NCBI GenBank assembly: GCA_016617785.1
Contig: JADILM010000009.1
Span: 992,001 to 1,056,000, forward strand
Origin: Sporobolomyces roseus
Lineage: Eukaryota > Basidiomycota > Microbotryomycetes > Sporidiobolales > Sporidiobolaceae
DNA: 64,000 nt
Reading direction: 5' to 3'
The first letter of the stretch is position 1; the number at the start of each line of letters is the position of its first letter. Below the pieces are notes generated by a model that worked only from the letters and a program-made list of their open reading frames with translations, searched no databases and was not told the origin of the DNA. Positions 33,350 to 45,148 of this stretch are shown piece by piece. Position numbers and translations under genes: made by a program.

Positions 33350-34403
33350 ATGTTCTCGACTTCCACTCGTCCGGCCACTCGTCAAACGCGCAGGTCCAAA
33401 CGCCAGGAGCTCAAGGTTGCAAACACAACTCGAAAAGTCAGTGCCGAGTCAGAAAAGGAAGGGGTAAGCGCAGATTTCGTTTTCGTTTCTCGAAACGAAC
33501 GGAAAACGGCTCTCCTGACTCACTTGAACACAGATTGGTAAGAGGTGGGAGCACTGGATAGTTCTTGACGGAGAAGCAAAGGCAAAGCGGAGCAATGCTA
33601 AGAGACAGGATCAAGCTTGGGAAGCACTGTCTGACCTGGTTCGCTACGCTTTGACTGATTGTCGAGATCTTCACTTGGAGGTATGTCTTCGCACTGTCTA
33701 CCACGACATACAGCTCAGATGTAGCTCAGCTGTATGTCGAGTACACTTCAGTCAGTAGCTTGGAAAGGCTATACCTACTACGAGATCAAAAAAGGAACAG
33801 GACGGTTCTTTCGATTAACCAAAGCTGATCTACCTCAAGAGCTTCCTTCTGACGAGAAGCGTCTGAGGACGAGTACCTACAGCTCTTCCAAAGTTAGTGC
33901 ATTCGAAAGCGAGTTTTGGAGATGATTCAGCGCTGACACTCTCGCCTTGATTTCCCTGTAGGATCAGACTATCGACACAAATGAACAGAACGATCTCGCC
34001 AAGGAATGGCTGCGTTATGAGAAGCTCAGAAGTGATGGAAAGACAGCGAAAGCTGCTGATGAAGCTTTCAAGGGCATCATTGAGTACGGTGAAGCTCTTC
34101 GTCGATTTCGAATTTTCAGGGCTAGTCCTCTTTCTTTGCCTGCCTGCCCATGAGCACATCAGGAGGATTCGATCACTCACTCGCTCTCTCTGTATGACCT
34201 AGACCTTGAACCACGATGGTATCAACCTCGTCGAGTACCTTCGAAACAGCAATGTCTTCCTCGGGATGAATGGAGCTATCGCCGTCGAGTATGCCCTTCC
34301 ACCTGATGATCCCATGTATGTGGAACCCAAACGTACTATCGGTCATCGCTCTGCCCAAATACACTGCGTCGACAGGGCGAAATGGATGCGCGAACACACC
34401 TAG
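33350..34403 (+). CDS. Novel family member (F2), 253 aa, five phase-0 exons
   Basis: Exons 33350-33463, 33534-33680, 33752-33892, 33962-34120 and 34203-34403. The fourth intron starts GCTAGT: phase and homology to F1 (…FR/TH versus …FR/TL) require this GC donor. The N-terminus is basic (MFSTSTRPATRQTRRSKRQE). Repeat 1 is RWEHWIVLDGEAKAKRSNAK with GYTYYEIKKGTGRFFRLTKA. Repeat 2 is AKEWLRYEKLRSDGKTAKAA with GINLVEYLRNSNVFLGMNG. The ending is TIGHRSAQIHCVDRAKW. Each block has a counterpart in F1 in the same order, so F1 and F2 arose by tandem duplication and then diverged strongly. Function is unknown. Confidence 0.8.
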
Positions 34404-34792
34404 CTTGCGATTTCTGTATCGTTGTTCGATTATGCTTCTTTGTCTATCCTATATGTACCGCGTCGGTTTGTATTACTATCTGTGAACTTCTGCTCGTCGA
34501 TTGGCTTCGATCAAGCTTGAGTGGAGAGCGCCAACGCACACATTGCGAGCAGAGCTTTTTTTTGGCTCTCTGACTTGAACCCTTTGCGATTGTCGTTCAG
34601 TCGAGCAGCACGAGTGAATCCTAACGAGCGCTTGACATTCGGCGAGACACGAGAAGAGGATGCATCGAGATAGCGGTAACAGACCTTTTTCTCCTGTTTA
34701 TCAAAACTCCGAAAGTCCGCGAGCGTGTCTTCGACTTGATTCTCTCTCTCTTGCTCTCTCTCAATTTTTCCTTATCAAACAATTATCTCAAG
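34404..34792. other. Spacer between F2 and F3
   Basis: 389 bp, with a CT-rich tract just before the F3 start; it should be the F3 promoter and leader. No gene is supported. Confidence 0.4.
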
Positions 34793-35905
34793 ATGGCTCG
34801 CAGAGGGCACGCTCGAAAGCCAGGCGAACCACTTCCCGATCAAGTCGTCGTACATCATCGCACTGCCACCGGTAAGAGAGCTCATCGTCGTCACCGGGTT
34901 GTCGACCTTCGAGGAGAGGAAGATAGAGAGATGCAGGAGCGCATACAACAAGAAGACGAAGAGGTGAGCCTTAAACAGCTTTTAACCTCCTTTACCGCTA
35001 TGACTAAATCTCCTGTCGAGCTCAGTCAAATCACCGTCCCAGCGCCCCTCGACCTCCTCAGCGTCAGAAATCAATCAGAGACTTCTTCCACCGCCGAGAA
35101 GACGTTCCACCTGAGCCTGAGCCAGCTAGCGCCAGCGGCGAAACTGCGGAAACAGACCAGGAGAAGGGGAAACGGGATGCTTCAGTGGGTCTGTAGCTCA
35201 AGATTATCTCCATCCCTTACTCATAGTTGTACAACCGTACGTTACAGGCCCGAATGGAGGAAATTGATCGTCGCGCTATCGAGGAACACCCGAGATTCGA
35301 AACAGGGAGAGCCTCGTCAACATCCCAGGCTGTCGAACGTCTTCAAGCTTTCGACTCCCGCAATGAGCTCGAGGTGAAGAAGGAGAACGCGAGTCCCCGC
35401 TGGCTCGAACGCAAGATTGAAACTTGGCTGACCCAATTGCGAAGAAAACAGATTCGCAAAGCTATTCGAAAGCTGATCGGGAGTCACTGGACCAACTACA
35501 TCTCGTTGTATCACGACTCTGAGAATGAGGTTCCAGGTGCCCACAAAAAGGCTGAAGCAGAAGCTCGACGCATGATTGGGATCGTCGAAGAAAACTTCAC
35601 TCGTTCGGATCTTGAGCAAACCCTTAGGGTACGAGCTGTCTCTCCACCGTCGAAGTTGGTCATCCGTGATCTGACACGCCATTGTCATGACACAGTTCTC
35701 GTACGGTCCACACGAGCATTCTGTCGATCGAGAAGCTCACGGAAAGTGGTGGGAGATTATGCCCGCTCAAGGTCGCTACTTCCGACACGACGGAGCTGTC
35801 TGGAGGTCGCGTGTTCAAGCTTCTATAGGTCATCGGGTGGCTGCTCTACACGGATTCAGGAAGGAGGACTTTGAGAAAAGGATGAACCGCTCTCCTCGTT
35901 TCTAA
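34793..35905 (+). CDS. Novel family member (F3), 306 aa, with a consensus PIP box
   Basis: Exons 34793-34963, 35026-35184, 35248-35628 and 35696-35905, all phase 0. A basic N-terminus (MARRGHARKPGEPL, GKRAHRRHRVVDLRGEED) is followed at residues 71-78 by QKSIRDFF. This fits the PCNA-interacting consensus Q-x-x-[ILM]-x-x-[FY]-[FY] and has basic flanks (PPQRQ before, HRRE after). A charged helical middle (ENASPRWLERKIETWLTQLR) leads to the aromatic module HGKWWEIMPAQGRYFRHDG and the ending SIGHRVAALHGFRKEDF...SPRF. PCNA binding would place the protein in the nucleus at replication or repair sites; this rests on one short motif. Confidence 0.8.
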
Positions 35906-36183
35906 TCCCTTCTTTCTCGATGTCTGTCTTCAAACGACTTCCCGCTGTGCCCAAAGTGTTTCGTTGGTCCCCATCAGCTTCTTACACCTCTCATTTTGCA
36001 CTTGAATCGGGTATTCACCATGAGAAGTGCGAAAGAAATCGTTGTTGAGTTTTGCAAATTCGAGAGAGCTGAAAAGTCGTTACTGAGAGAAGTATATGCA
36101 AGCGTCGGGAACGAAAGGAAGCGAAGAAGGGGTTTCAGGTGACATCAAGCGTGAAAAGAGGGAGAAGGAGAGGTAGTTGGATT
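35906..36183. other. Convergent 3' spacer
   Basis: 278 bp between the converging ends of F3 and CAND1; presumably both 3' UTRs and polyadenylation signals. Confidence 0.4.
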
Positions 36184-39100
36184 TTAATCGAGATCCATCG
36201 TAACGGCTTGGGAAGCTCTCAAAGCTTCCTTGTACTGTTGCAGAAGGGTGAGGAAGATCAGTACGGAGCAGAGACGCAGTGAGAGAACGAGGCGATGTAC
36301 TTCAGTGGCCATTGCTCCTCGTTCGATGGTAGCAGACAAGAACTCGCAAAACACTGGTGCCACAGCTACACGAGACGTCGATGACACATCAGCAACGTCA
36401 GCAAGAAGTGAAGAGAGGAAGAAGACTTACCAGGAGTAGCGATTCTACCGAGGACAGCGACACAACGAGTGATACTCTTTTGTTGTTCGATCGAACGTTC
36501 GGCATCTTGTTTCGTAGAGTTGTCCTTCATAACAAAGTTGAAAGGATCCGTAAAAGGTTTGACCGTTTCATCGAGTTCTGTTAGTCGCGAACACTTCAAT
36601 TATCAGTCGTGATCAAGAGTGATTGGAAGAAGAGTAGCAACGAACGCGTAGAGACGATATCAGGAGCTACTTGAGCGAGTTTGACGATGAGGATGTAACA
36701 GATCTTTTTGATTTCCTCTTCATCGCTCAAACCAGCAATAACTCGTTCGAGGAAAGGTTCAATCGTGATCTCCTTGAGGCAAGTCTCAAAGATCGAGTGC
36801 ATGCATTCGTAAGCGGCCTGTGAAACGTCGATCCACCAAATCAGCCTCTGAACCGAAAGAGCAAGGAGGATTCAGCAGTTGATAGGCTCACCTTTCGAAT
36901 ATCCAATCCATCGTCAACCTTGTGCTTGAAAGGACCCATCTCGACGATACGAACCAAGCTTTGATCGATGACACTCTGAGCGTAGAGTTCGGGAAGAAGG
37001 GTCGAAAGGTGGTCTCGAACGAGATGAGGTTTGTTGTGAGCTGCAGAGTTGAGCGAAGAAAGTGCCAAACGTCGAACACCCTGAGGTCCCGCGCCCTCGT
37101 ACAGTCAGCGCTCGATCACGGATGACTAGAGAGAGAGCGTTGCAACTCACAAGATCTGAATCTTTCATCAATTTGAAGAATTCGACGATGAGGGGAGCCA
37201 ACAATTCATCGTAACTGGTCGAATCGTTCGTGAAGGTGAACCTCAAACTAGCGATAACGGTCGCACGTTCATGCGCAGATTCCGATGACAAGCGGGCTTG
37301 AAGTTGAGGAAGGTATTTCGAAGGGTTGCTCGTCGTGAGGTGGCCGAGACAGTCGGCAGCGACATTGCGAGTCGATTCTTCTTCATTCGGGTAGTGTTGG
37401 AAGAGAGGTGACCAGAGAGTGTCGGAGAGAGAGGCGAGTGCTTCAGGTGAGGAATGAATGATGACCTGCGAAGCGTAATCTCGAGGTCAGTCGCTGCCAA
37501 CAGCTACTGAGGAAAGAGACGATGCGCACCTCCTTGAGCGCTTGGAGAGCCAAGTACCTCTTCTTGTCATCCGTCTGAATAATCTCGAGAATCGTAGGTA
37601 AGAACAACTCGGTGTTTCCAACCGCAACGTTTCCAGCAGCGAAAGCAGCAGAACGTCGGACGTCCTCGGCGCCCGCGCTGAGTTGATCGACAATCTTGTT
37701 GAAGGTTGTGGTGTGAGAAGAGAAATCGCTGCAGACCGACTCTTCGGAGAAATCAGCATTTCTCAATGGCGATTTCGATAGAAAAGAAGAGCCTACGTTA
37801 CTCGACCGATTTCACCGAGAGTGAGAAGAGCGAGAATGAGAGATGAAGTGGAAGATTTCGAGGACTGTGTCCGGGAATCCTCGAGTAAGTCTTCTGTCTA
37901 TAGGGACTAACAAGAGAATCGAGAACTCACCTTGAGGATCTTTTCGTTATCCTTGACGACTTCCTCTCCAACACTCCCCTTACTCTCCTTGACGATCATC
38001 CCGATACATCGACTAGTAGTGACCAAATTTTGAATCCCTTCTTGACCAGCCACGGCCTTCTTTCCACCCTCTGCATTGACTGCAGTCGCTCCAAGTTGCT
38101 TGAGTAAAGGTTTAGCCTCTGCACCACTCTTGAGGTAAGCTTTGAAGAATTGGAGGAGACCTTCGAGGGAAGGACCTTGAACGAGAGGGGATTGAACGAC
38201 TTGATAAATCTTGGGGAGGAGGGAATCTTCAATATCGATTTCGGAATCAGAGGAGGAAGAAGCGAGTAAGTGAGCAGTGGTGTTGAGAGCGTGAGGGAGG
38301 AGGTTGACATCTTGATCAGTGAGGAGTGGTTCGAGATCTTGCAAGAGGTTTGAAGAGACTTCTTCAGGGATCGAGGTGGATGAAGTGCGAGTCAAGAGTG
38401 AATCGATTGAATCGAAAGCGGCGATCTTCAAGGGTCGGTGAACCTTCCTCAACAACGTACTGACTTCTCCTAGACATTCTAATACCCATTCATCAACTTC
38501 TTTCCCTTTCAATACTGGTGAACTAGCGACCAATCCAACAGTTTGAACAGTGACGATACGTTGAACTTCAATCTTGAGTCGATCGCGAAGGAAGGAGAGT
38601 GCGGTTGAGAGGTCTCCAGCGGCGTAATCTCCTGCGTGGTAGAGTAGAGTACCTAGAGTTTGAATTCCCTTTCCTTTCACTTCTTCATCTGCGTCTGGTC
38701 CTTGAAGGCGTTGCATCGTAGCTTGGTAGATTTGAGTCAAGTATGCGATCATGGGAGGAGGGAGAGTCGGGGGAGTCGAAGTAGGGGAAACGGGTCGAAG
38801 TGCTTTGATGAGTGAAGAAGCGGTGACGAAAGCTTCTGCAGCGATCTTGTTGAATCGATCCGAGATACCACTGACGATCAAAGGAACCAATTTACCCAAT
38901 TCATCCGAGTAGGTTTTCGGGTGATGAGTTTTGAAGAAGAGGGAGAGGAGGGAGAGAACTTCGATCTTGAGTTGAGTAGCGGCACCTGAGAGACCAGAAT
39001 CGGAAGTCTTGAGAGCGGTTTCGATACGAGTGACGAGTAAGGGGATTTGAGACTCGAGTCCTCCTTGCAAGACGGCGATCAATTCGTGGAGGAGTGCGAA

Positions 39101-41096
39101 ACCAGCTTGACGAGTAGAGAGGGATCTCGCAGTGAGTTGAGCAACGATAGATTTGACGATACTGGGAGTTTGAGCGTTCAATTGAGCAAGGGGACTGTGA
39201 ATATGAAGCCAATCTCGGATCAGCTTGCGAAGCGCTTAACGGATTCGAAGCGACAACTCGACTCACGCATCATCATCTAGCATCTGTTCATCACTCCTCT
39301 TCCTCTTCAATCCACCTCTCGGGCTAACTCCGCCTCCCTCAACACCGGCATTGACACCAACACTCTTTCCACCCAAAACTTCTTCCCTCGTAACCCTCAA
39401 AAGCGTAGTTTCCGTAGTCCAGATTTCAACCTTGACCGTTTCCTCTCGATCTCCGAAACGAGCAATGAGAGCTGGAGAGATAGTCTTGTAGAAAGTGGAG
39501 AGGAGATCTGGTCGAGTTTGAATCAAGGTTGAAAGAAGTTTCGAAGCAGACCTTCGAACCCTCCAAGAAGTATCATCTTCATCATCGTACCTATTTTTCA
39601 CTTTCACACTTCCATCAGCTTCACTCTTCACATCACTTCCATCTCAGAAGAACGAAAACCAGAAACTTACTCATCCTCGAAATCGTCTTGATCCAAATCA
39701 TCATCCTCTTCACCATTCTCGCCCATCTCCATTTCCTCATCCCCATCCCCTTCCTCCTCTCCTCCAGCATAATTCGGATCAAACCTCAAACATTCCGTCG
39801 CTTTCCCAACAATCTCTCCAACCAACCCCGAACTACTCCTCAATTCCTCTTTACACTTCAAGACCAAACTTTCGAGGCACGTCAAACAACCTTCTCGTAC
39901 TTCTATGAGGGTTTCTTGGTTTGACTCGTACTGGGTCGAAGTTAGCGCAGAGAGGATCAAAGGGATCAAAGTGGGTACGTGGGGACCGAGTTGGGAGGGT
40001 GAAGTGCGAGCTACTGAGGAGATTAGTGAGATTGAAGTGAGGAGGGAGTCGGAAGAGGAAGTGGAAGTCGATTTGAGAGAGGGGAGAAGGGTATCGGAGA
40101 GTAAAGAGGGGAAGAGGTTAGAGGTGGATGAAGTCGTAGGAATCAGAGTAGCTGTACATGTCTCCTCGTGTCTCAGTTCTGCTCAACAAGAGTACTGGAG
40201 AGAGAAGCATAACGTACCGATAGTTCCAACAGCACGTTTCCTTACCGCAGCCCTCGAGTGACCAAGTAAAGGAACTGAAGCTTTCAAGATTTTTTCTTGT
40301 AATTTCGGTAAACCCCTCATAGTACTCTCAAACCTCGAAACGATATCACTCAACAAATCCAATGAATCGATCAACAATTCCGCCGAACTTGCGCTCTGTA
40401 ACGTCTCTTTCCCTTGCGAATCAGCTCGAACTCCAAATTCGAATGAGGAGAAGGACGACGTACGTTTGTAAGTTGTGAAAGAACTTCTGGTACCAAGTTG
40501 TTACAACAAGTACCAGCGAGTGTACTTCCAGGTTGTACTTCAGCCACCACCATTTTCAATCCCAAACTTGCGATATCCCTTACTCCTTCATCAGTGTTTG
40601 CCGTCAAAGTTACTAATCGATCAATGATAGTTCTAATCCTCGTCGCATTGACACTTGGAGTTAGAGTAGCCAATCTAAAACCCGCTTCACCAAGTCAGTG
40701 AGGGAGGAAGAAGTGGAAAGTGGGAGAGGGGGAACTTACGTTTTTACAGCGACTGATTTCACTTCACCATTAGGATCGTTCAAGAGGGATAAGACGGATT
40801 CTACTAGTTGATGTTCAGTTGAATCATCGATTGCGAAAGTGGGTTGAGTGGCTTCATTGATTAAATCTTGTAATGCCATGAACCTGTAACTCTCTTTGAC
40901 AATCAATTACGCGCTCTACTCTATTGGTAAGGTAGAGAAAGAGAGTTATACCTGAGATCTGCATCTGGATTCTTTAGCTGTTGGAAAGAGATCAAAGGTG
41001 GGGTTGAGTCACTGCTACAAGAGAGCGAGGGAAGAGGGAGAGAGTGTTTACCTTTTGTAGTAGTGATTGTACTGAATAAGAGTTCTTGGCTGCCAT
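36184..41096 (-). CDS. CAND1: CAND1/TIP120, cullin-associated HEAT-repeat exchange factor
   Basis: CAND1 wraps around unneddylated cullin-RBX1 and exchanges substrate receptors of SCF-type ligases (family knowledge). The N-terminus reads [20 protein letters not shown] with [14 protein letters not shown] and [20 protein letters not shown] repeats follow through [19 protein letters not shown] helices, [18 protein letters not shown], an acidic insert ([11 protein letters not shown]), and [20 protein letters not shown]. The C-terminal TIP120 region contains [45 protein letters not shown], and the end [17 protein letters not shown] before a TAA at 36184-36186. About ten exons, roughly 1,250-1,300 residues, close to the animal length. 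It diverges from the aldose epimerase gene over 155 bp. The gene appears intact. Confidence 0.92.
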
Positions 41097-41251
41097 CCTA
41101 TCCGAGTGTTTGAATCTCAGAAGAGTGAGATGAAGGAACCAGAAAGAGCGAACTTCGCTTCTCTCTCTCTCTCTCTTTTCTACCTCTCTGTCTAAATTGC
41201 TTTGTATCGCTCAGTGAAAGCTCTTGAATACTCTCTACTACTAAATGCAAT
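41097..41251. promoter_or_regulatory. Very short divergent promoter (CAND1 / aldose 1-epimerase) with CT tract
   Basis: Only 155 bp separate the two divergent ATGs. It contains a CT dinucleotide tract at about 41160-41176 and further pyrimidine-rich sequence, a common feature of fungal core promoters. Confidence 0.55.
41160..41176 (+). repeat. CT dinucleotide microsatellite
   Basis: About eight CT units inside the divergent CAND1/epimerase promoter, followed by TTTTC. Confidence 0.85.
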
Positions 41252-43041
41252 ATGCCCTCTAACGCTCTAGATGAACAACCCTCACTTCCCCTCCTCTCCT
41301 ATCCTCCCCTCTCAACTCCCCGCTCCTCCTACTCGTCTACAAGATCCCCATCTCTCCTCCATATCCTCTCTCGTATCTCATTCCCCGCAGTCCTCCTCAC
41401 AATACTCTCTTTCGTTTATTTCGCATTCTACCCTTCTTCGACTGACTCGGCGGGGAAAGAAACGGTCGATTGGAAGGAATGGACGAGAAGGAATGGGAGT
41501 AACGTCGATGTCTTGAGAGGATTGGAGATTAGAGGGAAAGATGGCAATTCAAGAGCGGTCTTTACAGGTGAGCCGAAATAGAAGATTTTGCGAAGATTCT
41601 CGATTGACGACGAGGGAACGAGCTGAATCTCTCTGATGAGCGAGCTGATAGCACTCGGAGCTAGTTTGAACGAGTTCTGGGTGAAAGATAGGGAGGGAAA
41701 CATGAGTGATATAGTTATTGGTTGTTCGTACTTCTTCTCTCCTGCTCTCTTCCTATTCCCCAGTAACCCTTCACTTGTACTTTTCAGATCCAGATCCTCA
41801 TACCGCCATCTCCTCGCCCTCTTCATACGCATACTTTGGATCAATAGTAGGAAGATACGCAAACCGAATTTCTCAATCTTCTTTCACTTCTCCCGATACG
41901 AACGAGAGTTTCAGTTTACCCGTCAATGAGGGGGATAGTACGACTTTACATGGTGGAATGTGGGGGTATAGTAGGAGTGGATGGAAAGTTGAGAGTCATA
42001 AAGAGAATGAAATTGTTTTTGGTTTATTGGATCAAGGGAGTGAAGGTGAGATGACTTTTGATTTTTCAATCGGGTTCAGTCACTGATTGTGAAATTGCGA
42101 CCTCTCGCAGGTTTTCCTGGAACTGTTCAAACCCTCCTCACTTACACCCTCTCTTCCTCTCCAACCCGATTCACGACTCATATGATTTCTCGAGTCCTCT
42201 CTCCCCTGCCCTTGCGCACTCCCATCCTTCTCTCCTCTCACATCTATTGGAACCTTGGAGGGTGGGCAACAGAACCAGATAGAGGGAAAGGAGGGGGAAT
42301 GAAATTATGGGTTGACTCGGATAGAACGGTCGAGGTCGATGAGGGGTTAATACCGACTGGGAAATTGCTGAGGGTTGAGAAAGAAGGACCATTGGATTTT
42401 GGAGGGGAGGAGGGAAGGGAGAGGGAGTTGAAAGAGGTGTTGGGAGATCCGAGAGCGAAGAATTTGTGTGGACCAGGTGAGCTTTCCTTGTTTACTCTTT
42501 TGATTGAACCTGTACATGAAAAGATTGATCGAGAATCGGAAAGTGCTCAGGTTGTACAGGAATCGATAACGCTTTGATTTATTCAAACTTATCTCGAACG
42601 GATTGGCAACAAACCGTTATGACTCTTTCGTCTGCCTCTTCAGGGATCCGGTATAGCCCTCTCTCCCTCCTTCAACACTTTCTACTCGCTGATGCTCTTC
42701 TCGAGATAGCTTGAAAGCAAGAACGAATCAACCTCTTCTCCATCTCTACTCTTGCAATTCTCCCTCCTTCTCACAAGGTGCCTACCCGAAGAAGTCATCA
42801 CATGGGGAAGGGACCTATGAGCAATATAGTTGTCTTGCGGTTGAACAGGAGGGATGGATTGATGGGTTGCATCATCGAAACGAGTGGGAATTGACTGGCG
42901 AGAAGAATCAGGTGAGCCCACTTTTCTCGACTTTTGAGCACTCTTGAAGAGGGTACTGACTTTACACTCTGTGTATAGTGGTATGATGAGAAGAGGGAGT
43001 ACGAGTGGTGGAGTGAATACGAGTTTGAGAATTTCGATTGA
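41252..43041 (+). CDS. Aldose 1-epimerase (galactose mutarotase), N-terminally membrane-anchored
   Basis: Interconverts alpha and beta anomers of hexoses. After a short Ser/Pro-rich cytosolic stretch (MPSNALDEQPSL) there is one hydrophobic segment, ISFPAVLLTILSFVYFAFYP (about residues 43-62), predicting a single-pass type II anchor. The epimerase fold follows: LIALGASLNEFWVKDREGNM, DIVIGYSDPDPHTAISSPSS, YFGSIVGRYANRIS (substrate-binding R/N region), TTLHGGMWGYSRSGWKV, LLSSHIYWNLGGW (catalytic His in the H-x-Y-x-N-L block), SLTRTDW-like IYSNLSRTDWQQTVMTLSS, and CLAVEQEGWIDGL, which holds the likely catalytic Glu. It ends WWSEYEFENFD-stop. About seven exons. Soluble relatives lack the anchor, so this enzyme may act in the ER/Golgi lumen or outside the cell. 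Confidence 0.88.
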
Positions 43042-43257
43042 ACACTCGGAGCTTGATGATGGAATCTCTCTCGTTATGTACACGCCATGACCGAGTAGTA
43101 CAGACACGCTGTATGCTCTCAGAATGGGCTGGTCGGACGGTCAGAGGATGAACGGGCAATACAACGAAGATCGATTGGCAAAAAGCAGGAAGAACAGACG
43201 AGCTCGAGAGGAATCTCGAAGGCACGGACGTGGTACTACAAGGATGATCACGCTACT

Positions 43258-44168
43258 TCAGAACCTTCTGTTGCTATTGATAAGACTCTTATCTATCCCG
43301 TACATCTCTGCTCGACGGTGGCTGAGAGCATGCTGAGGCGGCTCAGCGTATTTCTTTCGTCCGTCGAGCATTTCCTGACCAGTCACTATGCTACATTCGC
43401 GCATCCATGTCTCATTGTTACGTGCGGAGTAGATGTCATAGCTCTGATGAGGGTGGAAAACGAATTCGTGAAGGATGCGGTTCCCTTCGTCGAGGCGAAA
43501 GGATCGGTGACTCCCAGCCACGTATTCGTAGTACCATGTACAATCGCTCCCTTTTGTTCGCTAGGCATGAGGATCAAGCAGTGTGAGTTTACTGTATGTT
43601 GATCTCGAGAGATGCAAATTACCCTGAGATGCGAGTCTCCCCTTTTCGCCAACGGTATGAGCTGACCAAGAATGTTCTGTTGCCACTTCCAGTCTCCGGC
43701 TTGACTAGCTTGTAGAAAATTCTCCAATAGGTCACTCTCGCTGCAGGCCTGGACGGCGTAAGTCTAGTGAGCTCGACGGGCCGGTTAAAGATCAAAATGA
43801 GAGAACACTTACGGCTTGGTCGTAGTAGTCCCCCAAAGCCTGTAGCCTAGCAGAGTTGTAGCTCAGATCTGGATGATGCTCCATCACTCGAGTTGTCGAT
43901 GAAAACAAATTCGGTGTGGTGAGAGAGAAGTAGAGGAACAAGAAGCAAAAAACTAGCTGTTGCCACCTGCACGCCTCAAGTACTCGTGGACTGGAGGATC
44001 CTGCTTTGTGAACTCGTAGAGGAGTCCGTCCACGAGAGGAGATTGCAAACCGCAGTCTGTAGCCGAAACCTCGCGGTTCAGTTCCCTTTGCTCTTCCGCG
44101 ACTAGTAACCGAAGTACTCTACCGAGCTGACGGATATATGGAGTGCTTGCAACCCGTGAATCAGTCAT
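43258..44168 (-). CDS. Novel family member (G1), 228 aa, four exons
   Basis: Exons 43967-44168, 43813-43868, 43623-43748 and 43258-43560; intron 1 is phase 1, the others phase 0. The protein runs MTDSRVASTPYIRQLGRVLR, LLVAEEQRELNREVSATDCG, LSYNSARLQALGDYYDQA, WKWQQNILGQLIPLAKRGDS, the aromatic module SDCTWYYEYVAGSHRSFRLD, and the ending ALSHRRAEMYGIDKSL...NRRF. The exact start is less certain because the frame extends upstream to about 44303 (MHFESVNVLHDC). First of three same-strand family genes. No known domain is visible. Confidence 0.75.
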
Positions 44169-44381
44169 TGAAGTGAGCGGTTGCGAAGAATCGGCTATAG
44201 ACGCAGCGAGCGAACGAGACTTGACTTCTGTCCCTCTCACAAATACGACCCCCAAAGATGGATGCGCGCAATCATGAAGAACATTGACGCTCTCAAAGTG
44301 CAAACAAAGTATAACGAGGGGGTTTTCATAATCAAAATCGGGGAAAAGTTTGAATGTTGGGGCTATTTGGGGGCTGCTACC

Positions 44382-45148
44382 TCAAAATCTCCTGCTACGA
44401 GCGATCCAGGCAGATCTATCAATCTTGTGGATGCCGGTAACTCGATGTCCGATTGAGCTTTGAACGTGACCCATCAACTCCGCCAACCTCACTTGCTCTC
44501 GAATTGCCCCCCTCCCATTGATGTGAGTACGTTGCCCGTTTTTTGTGATCTCGTAGACGGTGTCATCATTTTTGAAGTGCAATTCGACAAAATGAATCCT
44601 ATTCCTATCCTGCTTCTCCGTAAAGAATCTGAACGTGTCCGCCACGTACTCGCGAAAGTACTCGCCGGTTGCAGAATCGAAGTACGTCTACAGAGTGAGA
44701 TCAGAGCCTGTAGATGGTGCCAGAGGTAGCGAAAGAGAACTTGCCTGTAAATGATCCACCGCTCCGATCTCGCTATAGAAACCCAGAAGAGGTCGAAGAG
44801 CAGCCTGAGCTGCATCGTTGATCGGCACGCTCAAAGGACGGCCAGAAATTGCGTTGCGAAAGACACCACTGTAGTACTTGATCTCTTGAGCACGTCTCTC
44901 GAGCGCCTGTAAATCCGCGGCGCCAATCAATCCTCGGTGAGAGCAAATGTCATATCAGGCAGAGTGACTCACTACTCTTTGAAGCTGTCTACGTGGCTGT
45001 GTTACCTCGGAAGGGTCAACTGGGATCTTTGCTCATGCGTTAGACAGTGCAATCGGAAACTTACGTCGAGATTTGTGTTATTCTGCGCCTCTAGTTGTGC
45101 TATGTAATGCTGATACTCTTCTAACCTGTCTCGAAGGACTGATGGCAT
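44382..45148 (-). CDS. Novel family member (G2), 201 aa, four phase-0 exons with a GC-AG intron
   Basis: Exons 45065-45148 (MPSVLRDRLEEYQHYIAQLE), 44973-45026, 44745-44906 (ALERRAQEIKYYSGVFRNAI) and 44382-44687. The third intron begins GCAAGT, a GC-AG type donor. The last exon has the aromatic module YFREYVADTFRFFTEKQD and the ending SIGHRVTGIHKIDRSAW...SRRF. The N-terminal Leu/Glu/Gln-rich segment could form a short coiled coil. Function is unknown. The ending is nearly the family consensus. Confidence 0.78.

Noticed and set aside
41160..41176. CT tract as part of a CRISPR or tandem-repeat array
   Set aside because: A simple dinucleotide microsatellite without spacers; CRISPR is not expected in a fungal nuclear genome.
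44382..45148. Family C-terminal signature as a zinc finger or AT-hook
   Set aside because: No paired Cys/His ligands or GRP cores; the only constant residues are His-Arg and an aromatic residue about six positions later.
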